Shown: piece after piece, positions 1 through 7,116 of the stretch
How positions within the stretch are numbered: position 1 is the stretch's first letter
Layout of the letters: the number at the start of each line of letters is the position of its first letter
Source: an uncultured Ruminococcus sp.
GTDB taxonomy: Bacteria; Bacillota; Clostridia; Oscillospirales; Ruminococcaceae
Length of the DNA stretch: 7,116 nt
NCBI GenBank assembly: GCA_900540005.1
Contig: UQEM01000126.1
Span: 1 to 7,116, forward strand
Direction of reading: 5' to 3'
Made by a program: the position numbers and the translations under genes
Notes under the pieces: generated by a model
The model's input: the letters and a program-made list of their open reading frames with translations, nothing else
The model's database searches: none
Told to the model about the DNA's origin: nothing

Positions 1-59
1 TCCAATATATCACTTTTATCACAGTTTTTGAATTTACAGAGATTTTTTCGCAGAGCCAT

Positions 60-2782
<2,723 letters not shown>

Positions 2783-2790
2783 TACAGTTT

Positions 2791-2795
2791 TCACC
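2791..2795 (-). promoter_or_regulatory. Ribosome binding site that decides the mutS2 start
   Basis: GGTGA on the minus strand matches the 3' half of the consensus AGGAGGTGA and ends 8 bases before ATG 2782. It overlaps the GTG and TTG codons of a longer in-frame reading frame, which argues against the upstream starts. It is weaker than the sites of neighbouring genes. Confidence 0.55.
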
Positions 2796-2876
2796 AAATT
2801 AAATAGAATGTGCCGCAGCGAAAAATTCCGACAGCGGCTTTATTGTAGTAATCCGATAGAATGGTATAATCCGATG

Positions 2877-3617
2877 TTAGCTGCGAATTATACTCTTATA
2901 GAAGTCGAGCGTCCTGAAACTGCGCTCAAGGTGGGTCGTGAGATAAAGCTCTGCAAATTCCGACAGACTCTCCTGAACCCTGTCCGAGACTTTAAAATTA
3001 AAAAGTCTCTCCTGCGGCGAGAGAACAATGTGCCTTACGGTACGCAAAAGCGGCAGTTCCGCCGGAAACTCGCCCGAACCGCCCGCACAACTGCTGCACA
3101 TAAAGCTGCCGTCATCTACCGAGAAAAAGAGTCTTGCAGGCTCAAAGTCCCCGCACCCGCGGCAAGCCGTAATATCCGGCATAAAACCTATTTCCGACAT
3201 AAGCCTCAGTTCAAAAACGGCTTTGAGCATCGCTTCACTCCTGAGATCCTTTTCAAGGTAGTGCAGAACGTTCAAAAAAAGCCGCATGACCTCACCGCTG
3301 TCCGTTTCCTCGCCAATACAGAAACGCAGTATATCGGCGAAATATGAGGCAAGCGAGACCTTGCTCAGAGAACTTCTCAGCCCGTAGAATATATGTATAG
3401 GCTCTGCGCTGTTGAGATAGAGTCTCTCGCCCCTTTGGGCGGCACAGAACCTTGAATAAGCAAACAACTGTGCGGAGCTGCCTGTCTTGGCATTTATCTT
3501 CCTCGAACCCTTTGCCGAGAGTTCAATAACGCCGCGCTCCTTTGTGAGTATGTCAATAAATTTATCCTGCTCACCGACAGCGCGCTCCCTCAGGACAACT
3601 CCCTCAAATTCAGTCAT
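2877..3617 (-). CDS. recO: DNA repair protein RecO
   Basis: The 246-residue product matches RecO in length and layout. An N-terminal OB-fold starts MTEFEGVVLRER and includes ERGVIELSAKGSRK (27-40). A helical middle follows, then a zinc-finger region with C152-x2-C155 and C174-x2-C177, and a C-terminal helix with LERSFRTLDFYKS near 230-242. RecO loads RecA onto SSB-coated single-stranded DNA, together with RecR, in the RecFOR repair pathway, and anneals complementary strands. All four zinc cysteines are present. ATG 3617 is preceded by AAGGAAA (3624-3630). The start lies inside the 3' end of the YqzL-like small gene, an 8-base overlap (ATGACTGA), so translation is probably coupled. The order era, yqzL, recO is conserved in many Firmicutes, which supports the call. 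The 94-base gap before mutS2 has no clear promoter. Confidence 0.96.
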   Translation of the reverse strand: MTEFEGVVLRERAVGEQDKFIDILTKERGVIELSAKGSRKINAKTGSSAQLFAYSRFCAAQRGERLYLNSAEPIHIFYGLRSSLSKVSLASYFADILRFCIGEETDSGEVMRLFLNVLHYLEKDLRSEAMLKAVFELRLMSEIGFMPDITACRGCGDFEPARLFFSVDDGSFMCSSCAGGSGEFPAELPLLRTVRHIVLSPQERLFNFKVSDRVQESLSEFAELYLTTHLERSFRTLDFYKSIIRS

Positions 3618-3705
3618 GTCTGCTTTCCTTATAATTGCAATAGCTCAGATAATCCGAGATCTTTCCCGTCTCGGTAAATCTCAGCCATAAAGTTTCCTCC
3701 TGCAT
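3610..3705 (-). CDS. yqzL: YqzL-like small protein (31 aa)
   Basis: This gene is short and easily missed. ATG 3703-3705 is preceded by GAGGG (3713-3717). The 31-residue product contains LWLRFTETGKISDYLSY at residues 6-22. This fits the pattern I associate with the Firmicute YqzL family: tryptophan, two residues, phenylalanine, two residues, TG, a hydrophobic residue, then YL and an aromatic. Location supports this, since in Bacillus subtilis yqzL lies between era and recO, as here. The stop TGA (3610-3612) falls inside recO, an 8-base overlap. The family's function is not known to me; conserved linkage suggests a role tied to Era or RecO expression or activity, but that is inference. The protein is shorter than Bacillus YqzL. 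A second ORF in another frame (19 residues, 3629-3688) is nested here with a better ribosome binding site. I prefer the YqzL frame because of the motif match and synteny. Confidence 0.8.
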   Translation of the reverse strand: MQEETLWLRFTETGKISDYLSYCNYKESRHD

Positions 3706-3857
3706 TTTGTTTCCCTCATCAGATTTACTGCATAGCAACAATATTACCGATCTCAGGCTTGGGAGAAACCACGTCGCCCTCCGCGATCAGCAAATACTGT
3801 TTCTATGTAAAAGCACAATACTATTATCCGACAGTGAAAGCTGAATATAAGAGGTAA

Positions 3858-4751
3858 TTATTTCTCCGAGAGTCCGAAACTTCTGATGAGTCCCTCGCGG
3901 TTGCGCCAATCCTCTTTCACCTTGACCCAGCACTTCAGGTTTACCTGGATCTGGAAAAAGTCTTCAAGCTGGTAACGCGCGGCGCTGGACGCCTTTTTGA
4001 GCATAGCTCCGCCCTTGCCGATGATAATGCCCTTGTGCGACTCTCTCTCGCAGTAAATAACCGCATTGATATCGAGGATATCCTTATCCTCACGCTCAGA
4101 CATCTGCTCCACACCGACAGCTATTCCGTGCGGAACTTCGTCCTTTAACAGCATGAGCAGCTTTTCGCGTATCATCTCCGCCGCCAGAACCTTTTCGGGC
4201 TGATCCGTTATCATATCGTCTGGGAAAAAGTGTACGGATTCCTGTGCAAGACCCATGATCTCTTTTATTACGATGTCAACGCCGTTGTTCTGCGTAACAC
4301 TCACGGGAATAACAGCCTTGAAATCGATCTGAGAGGTCATTTGCTGAATAACCGGAGCCAACTCGTCCATGCTCTTTAAGAGGTCGATTTTGTTAAGCAC
4401 AAGGATAACAGGCATTTTTGAAGCGTTCATCGACCTAAGCAGTTCCATTTCCTGTTCATTTATCCGTTTTGTGCAGTCCACCATAAATATAACAGCATCG
4501 ATATCACTGACAGACTCCCTGACCGTATTGAGCATATGCTCGCTGAGCTTGTTCACAGGCTTGTGCAGACCGGGTGTATCAAAGAAAACAAGCTGAATAT
4601 CGTCAATGTTCCTTATGCCTGTGATACGCGTTCTCGTGGTCTGCGGCTTACTTGTGACAGAAGCTATCTTCTCGCCGACAATGGCATTCAAAAGCGAGGA
4701 CTTTCCTGCATTGGTACGTCCTGCGATAGTAACAAAAGCAGTTTTCGGCAT
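3858..4751 (-). CDS. era: GTPase Era
   Basis: The 297-residue product has the Era length and two-domain layout. The GTPase domain shows G1 GRTNAGKS (11-18), the G2 region PQTTRTR (36-42), G3 DTPG (58-61), G4 NKID (120-123) and a G5-like SVT (151-153, where SA is more usual). The C-terminal KH RNA-binding domain has GIIIGKGGAMLKK around 241-253. Era binds the 3' end of 16S rRNA and checks late 30S subunit assembly at the cytoplasmic membrane or in the cytosol. The G1 loop differs from the commonest form GRPNVGKS at two tolerated positions; lysine and serine are kept, so GTP binding should be intact. ATG 4751 overlaps the ybeY stop by one base (TGATG), and AGGGAGA (4761-4767) precedes it inside ybeY, which indicates translational coupling of two 16S rRNA maturation factors. 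Confidence 0.98.
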   Translation of the reverse strand: MPKTAFVTIAGRTNAGKSSLLNAIVGEKIASVTSKPQTTRTRITGIRNIDDIQLVFFDTPGLHKPVNKLSEHMLNTVRESVSDIDAVIFMVDCTKRINEQEMELLRSMNASKMPVILVLNKIDLLKSMDELAPVIQQMTSQIDFKAVIPVSVTQNNGVDIVIKEIMGLAQESVHFFPDDMITDQPEKVLAAEMIREKLLMLLKDEVPHGIAVGVEQMSEREDKDILDINAVIYCERESHKGIIIGKGGAMLKKASSAARYQLEDFFQIQVNLKCWVKVKEDWRNREGLIRSFGLSEK

Positions 4752-5263
4752 CAGTTATTATCTCCCTGAACGATAAATGTTGCGTCGCGTGAAATTCCGA
4801 GCTTTTCGAGGACTGACTCTTCCTTCTCGCGCATTACACGCTGATCGAGCAAACTTGTCTCGTGGTCATATCCGAGGAGGTGGAGCATTGAGTGAACTGT
4901 GAGGAATCCGACCTCGCGCTCAAGCGAATGTCCGTAATTCTGAGCCTGCTTAACGGCAGTTTCAAGTGAGATAACAACGTCTCCGAGCTGAACAGCGCCT
5001 GTCTCAGGGTTTATCTCAACACTTCCGTCACTTCCTGTAAGCGGGAACGAAAGCACGTCTGTAACGCTGTCCTTGTTCCTGTATATTTTGTTAAGGTTGC
5101 GGATCTCATTGTTGCTTACAAAAGAAACACTTACCTCTGCATCCTTTCCGAAATTTTCGGTTGTAAGAACCGCCTGACAGCATCTTCTGATAAGAAGTCT
5201 GATTCCGACGGGCACCTTGACCTCTGTCTGATTATTCTTGACATACACTTTTAATTTAGCCAT
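4751..5263 (-). CDS. ybeY: Endoribonuclease YbeY (rRNA maturation factor)
   Basis: The 170-residue product carries the zinc-binding signature of YbeY, H124-x3-H128-x5-H134 (in HSMLHLLGYDHE), preceded by LGDVVIS near 93-99 and TDVLSFPL around 68-75, both typical of the family. YbeY is a metal-dependent single-strand endoribonuclease linked to 16S rRNA 3'-end processing and ribosome quality control. The frame is open further upstream, but ATG 5263 is the sensible start. It gives a family-typical N-terminus (MAKLKVYV), has AGGGAGA (5274-5280) 10 bases before it, and overlaps the end of phoH by only 8 bases (ATGGCTAA). Its 3' end overlaps the era start by one base. The phoH-ybeY pairing is widespread in bacteria, and the overlap indicates coupled synthesis. 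Confidence 0.97.
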   Translation of the reverse strand: MAKLKVYVKNNQTEVKVPVGIRLLIRRCCQAVLTTENFGKDAEVSVSFVSNNEIRNLNKIYRNKDSVTDVLSFPLTGSDGSVEINPETGAVQLGDVVISLETAVKQAQNYGHSLEREVGFLTVHSMLHLLGYDHETSLLDQRVMREKEESVLEKLGISRDATFIVQGDNN

Positions 5264-6218
5264 GATTTCTCGTTCTCCCTTCATTGTACTTTTCGTACGC
5301 CTTGATAATATCCTGAACAAGCCTGTGGCGCACGACGTCTTTTTCGGTAAATCTATGAACCGCAATGTCGTCGATCCCTTTGAGTACCTTAACAGCCTCG
5401 ACAAGACCCGATTTTCTGGCATCAGGCAGGTCGATCTGTGTAATATCGCCCGTAATGACCATTCGGCTCTCACTTCCGAGACGGGTAAGGAACATCTTTA
5501 TCTGTTCTGATGTGGTGTTCTGTGCCTCATCGAGAATTATGAAAGCCTCATCGAGCGTTCTTCCGCGCATATAAGCAAGCGGAGCAACCTCAATAATACC
5601 TTTTTCCATGTAGTTTCTGAAGCTCTCTGCGCCGAACATATCAAACAGCGCATCATAAAGCGGTCTGAGGTAAGGATCAACCTTATCCTGCAAATCGCCC
5701 GGCAGAAATCCGAGCTTCTCGCCTGCCTCAACAGCAGGTCGCGTCAGAATTATCTTTTTGATCTTATGCTCGCGAAAAGCCTTTACCGCCATAGCAACGG
5801 CAAGGTAGGTCTTGCCCGTACCGGCAGGCCCTATTCCGAGCACGATCGTATTTTCCTTGATAGCTTCAACATACCGCTTCTGCCCGACGGTACGCGCGCG
5901 CAGTATCTTGCCCGAAGATGTGACACAGATACCATCGCCTTTAAGCTCCTCAAGCTGTTCAAGAGCACCCTCCGAAGCCATGGAGGTAACATATCTCACA
6001 GTCTGACTGTCAAGAGCCCTGCCCTTGTCATTCATATTCATAAGAGCCTCTATCGCCTTGTAAGCTTCCTCAACGTTGGTTTCTTCGCCGATAATTTTCA
6101 GCTTGCCGTTACGGCTCACGACCGAAACAGAATATTTCTGCTGAATATGGCTCAGATTGCCGTCAAGGCTGCCAAAAAGCTCAGACACATCACCTGCATC
6201 AACGAATTTTTCCGTCAT
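5256..6218 (-). CDS. phoH: PhoH family ATPase
   Basis: The 320-residue product has the usual length for the PhoH/PhoL group. An N-terminal KH-like segment (about 20-60) is followed by a P-loop ATPase domain with Walker A GPAGTGKT (130-137), ILTRPAVEAGEKLGFLPGDL (157-176) and Walker B FIILDEAQ (226-233). Downstream are TRLGSESRMVITGD (245-258) and an R-rich stretch near 289-300. PhoH proteins are cytoplasmic ATPases tied to RNA metabolism; the exact reaction is not settled across the family. The gene overlaps the CYTH gene upstream by 4 bases (ATGA) and ybeY downstream by 8 bases, so it is probably translated as part of a coupled chain. GGAG (6229-6232) lies 10 bases before ATG 6218. Despite its name there is no sign of phosphate regulation in the window. 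Confidence 0.96.
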   Translation of the reverse strand: MTEKFVDAGDVSELFGSLDGNLSHIQQKYSVSVVSRNGKLKIIGEETNVEEAYKAIEALMNMNDKGRALDSQTVRYVTSMASEGALEQLEELKGDGICVTSSGKILRARTVGQKRYVEAIKENTIVLGIGPAGTGKTYLAVAMAVKAFREHKIKKIILTRPAVEAGEKLGFLPGDLQDKVDPYLRPLYDALFDMFGAESFRNYMEKGIIEVAPLAYMRGRTLDEAFIILDEAQNTTSEQIKMFLTRLGSESRMVITGDITQIDLPDARKSGLVEAVKVLKGIDDIAVHRFTEKDVVRHRLVQDIIKAYEKYNEGRTRNHG

Positions 6219-6736
6219 TGACCAACTTCTCCATTTCTCTCGTCGGGAAAAGCTCCCGCCGAAGCGAGGTTTGCATTTGAATATCGACTGTCATCGGAAA
6301 CGTCCTTCAGAACATTTACAAACGGAGGAAAACCAATTATCTGCTCCGGATCAGCAAGTTCAAGCTCCATGATCGCGAGCCTGTCGGAGTAAGGATAAAC
6401 GTCAAGCTCGAAAAGCTGCTCTGCGTAATTGAAACAGTAACGTGTTTTCACAACCGGCGCAAGTTCGGTGTCACGCTCGCCAAGAAGTTCGTGGTAGCGA
6501 GCCTCGTTGATCTCATACTCGTTTTCTTCGCGCGTGATGTGCGTTACGAACACCTTCTCGGTGTAGGTATAGCTTGTGATACCGTCCTCGTTGATCGAGC
6601 GCACCCGCCGCTGAGAGCCGTTTTCACCTTTTTTCAGATAAGTCTGCCTTATGTGGAGCTGACGTTTCAGATCAAGCCTGCCGATGTCGGGAATCTCCAC
6701 AAGGAATTTTCGTTCAATTTCATAATGTGCGGACAT
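6215..6736 (-). CDS. CYTH domain protein (triphosphate tunnel metalloenzyme)
   Basis: The 173-residue product begins with the CYTH signature E-x-E-x-K (EIERKFLVE, residues 6-14). It continues with the charged pairs that line the triphosphate tunnel: RRVR (43-46), K61, REENEYEI (69-76), KTR (97-99), E110 and D112 in FELDVY, and E124 and E126 in MELELA. A C-terminal SRYSNANLA completes the domain. CYTH enzymes hydrolyse inorganic triphosphate or nucleoside or thiamine triphosphate, and some are class IV adenylate cyclases; sequence alone does not decide the substrate here. ATG 6736 is preferred over the in-frame ATG 6748 because TGGAG (6743-6747) sits 6 bases before it, while nothing resembling a ribosome binding site precedes the upstream codon. 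It is the first gene of the operon, about 66 bases after the predicted transcription start, and overlaps phoH by 4 bases. Confidence 0.9.
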   Translation of the reverse strand: MSAHYEIERKFLVEIPDIGRLDLKRQLHIRQTYLKKGENGSQRRVRSINEDGITSYTYTEKVFVTHITREENEYEINEARYHELLGERDTELAPVVKTRYCFNYAEQLFELDVYPYSDRLAIMELELADPEQIIGFPPFVNVLKDVSDDSRYSNANLASAGAFPDERNGEVGQ

Positions 6737-6742
6737 ACAAAA

Positions 6743-6747
6743 CTCCA
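6743..6747 (-). promoter_or_regulatory. Ribosome binding site deciding the CYTH gene start
   Basis: TGGAG on the minus strand, with a 6-base spacer to ATG 6736. It overlaps the alternative in-frame ATG at 6748, which has no site of its own upstream. Confidence 0.6.
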
Positions 6748-6809
6748 TTCATAGAATAGACGCTGAATTCGTAGCGCACTTATTGTGCTTCCGTAACAGT
6801 CATAAATAT

Positions 6810-6838
6810 ATTATATATCTTTTTTCGGATAATGTCAA
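6810..6838 (-). promoter_or_regulatory. Perfect consensus sigma-A promoter of the CYTH-phoH-ybeY-era-yqzL-recO-mutS2 operon
   Basis: On the minus strand TTGACA (6833-6838), a 17-bp spacer and TATAAT (6810-6815) match the vegetative consensus at all 12 positions with the optimal spacing. Just upstream lies an AT-rich stretch (AAAATATTTTTG, about 6839-6850) that could act as an UP element. Predicted start is near 6803, giving an untranslated leader of about 66 bases before ATG 6736. I see no operator-like inverted repeat overlapping it, so strong constitutive expression is the simplest reading. The rest of the 6737-6951 gap is AT-rich and holds no gene I can support. Confidence 0.9.
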
Positions 6839-6951
6839 CAAAAATATTTTCACATTCTATTCAAAATGCCATATTTTAGAAAAAATTCACAATCCTTCTA
6901 TCAGTGAGTAAAGATTCAAATTAAACTGCCGTCCAATTTTGCCGAGCAAAG

Positions 6952-6976
6952 AAAAAAAGCCACGCTGTTGCGTGAC
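6952..6976 (-). terminator. Rho-independent terminator of the tRNA-Gly/tRNA-Cys unit
   Basis: On the minus strand a 7-bp stem (GTCACGC with GCGTGGC, one G-T pair) closes a 4-base loop AACA at 6959-6976 and is followed directly by seven T residues (6952-6958). It begins 7 bases after the 3' CCA of tRNA-Cys, so it ends the tRNA transcript before the operon promoter. Confidence 0.9.
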
Positions 6977-6982
6977 TTCTTT

Positions 6983-7056
6983 TGGAGGCGCCACCCAGAC
7001 TTGAACTGGGGATCAGGGTGTTGCAGACCCACGCCTTACCACTTGGCTATAGCGCC
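6983..7056 (-). tRNA. tRNA-Cys (anticodon GCA)
   Basis: The 74-base gene folds as a standard cloverleaf. The acceptor stem is GGCGCTA with TGGCGCC, and the short D-arm is GCC...GGC. The anticodon loop CTGCAAC carries GCA at 7022-7024, the T-arm is CCCAG TTCAAGT CTGGG, the discriminator is T, and CCA is encoded. The anticodon stem has four good pairs and a T-T opposition at 27-43. It reads cysteine codons UGC and UGU. It follows tRNA-Gly by 5 bases and is probably cotranscribed with it. Confidence 0.97.
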
Positions 7057-7061
7057 GATTA

Positions 7062-7116
7062 TGGAGCGGATTACGAGGCTCGAACTCGCTACCTCCACCT
7101 TGGCAAGGTGGCGCTC
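7062..7116 (-). tRNA. tRNA-Gly (anticodon GCC), 5' part beyond the window
   Basis: The 3' 55 bases are visible. They comprise the end of the D-arm (GAGCGC), an anticodon stem-loop CACCT TGCC AAGGTG with GCC at 7102-7104, a T-arm with GTTCGAGC, the 3' acceptor strand ending ATCCGC, discriminator T and encoded CCA (7062-7064). The 5' acceptor strand and most of the D-arm lie to the right of the window. It reads glycine codons GGC and GGU. Confidence 0.95.

Noticed and set aside
4..32. Possible minus-strand promoter (TTCAAA, 17 bp, TATATT) reading out of the left edge
   Set aside because: The -35 matches only 4 of 6 bases in AT-rich sequence and the gene it would serve is outside the window, so it cannot be supported.
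2783..2797. Longer mutS2 start at TTG 2797 adding five residues
   Set aside because: No ribosome binding site precedes it, while GGTGA precedes ATG 2782 and the family normally begins close to the YLKTLELDKIL stretch.
2800..2832. Possible hairpin GCCGC...GCGGC upstream of mutS2
   Set aside because: Only five pairs close a 17-base loop, and no T-run follows immediately, so it is neither a convincing terminator nor an attenuator.
5264..5473. N-terminal extension of ybeY into the phoH gene
   Set aside because: The extension would overlap phoH by more than 200 bases, its residues do not resemble YbeY, and a good ribosome binding site precedes ATG 5263.
6867..6900. Second promoter-like pair (TAGAAT with weak upstream hexamers) between the tRNA terminator and the main promoter
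   Set aside because: No acceptable -35 sits at 16-18 bp, and AT-rich DNA yields such matches by chance. The perfect promoter at 6810-6838 suffices.

Overview
All protein genes in this window lie on the minus strand, so the locus reads from right to left. The gene families, the gene order (phoH, ybeY, era, small yqzL-like gene, recO), the AGGAG-type ribosome binding sites and the sigma-A-type promoters point to a low-to-moderate GC Firmicute of the class Clostridia. A Ruminococcus/Oscillospiraceae-like member is my best guess, but this is inference from sequence style and not from a database match.

Right end (about 6952-7116): two tRNA genes, tRNA-Gly(GCC), cut by the window edge, and tRNA-Cys(GCA). 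They are 5 bp apart, both encode CCA, and a hairpin terminator follows them. About 220 bp of AT-rich DNA comes next and holds a perfect consensus promoter (TTGACA, 17 bp, TATAAT) firing leftward.

Centre (395-6736): one apparent operon made of a CYTH-domain triphosphate-tunnel enzyme, phoH, ybeY, era, a 31-residue YqzL-like small gene, recO and mutS2. Four junctions overlap (4, 8, 1 and 8 bases), which suggests translational coupling. Gaps of 152 bp (era to yqzL-like) and 94 bp (recO to mutS2) break the chain. A perfect 13-bp inverted repeat followed by a T-rich tract terminates it after mutS2. The functions are coherent. YbeY and Era act on 16S rRNA and the 30S subunit, PhoH is an RNA-associated ATPase, RecO serves recombination repair, and MutS2 is linked to recombination control and to rescue of collided ribosomes.

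Left end (1-323): a separate transcription unit with its own good promoter (TTGACT, 17 bp, extended TGATAGAAT) and ribosome binding site. It starts a predicted nucleotidyltransferase whose catalytic motif is intact, but the reading frame breaks off after about 51 recognisable residues, so it looks like a truncated remnant.

The window is mostly conserved housekeeping sequence. I do not see a CRISPR array, an insertion sequence or a defence system. The points most worth a second look are the hidden YqzL-like gene with a nested competing ORF, the broken nucleotidyltransferase junction, the coupling of the CYTH enzyme to phoH, and an unexplained coding-like fragment between era and the YqzL-like gene.
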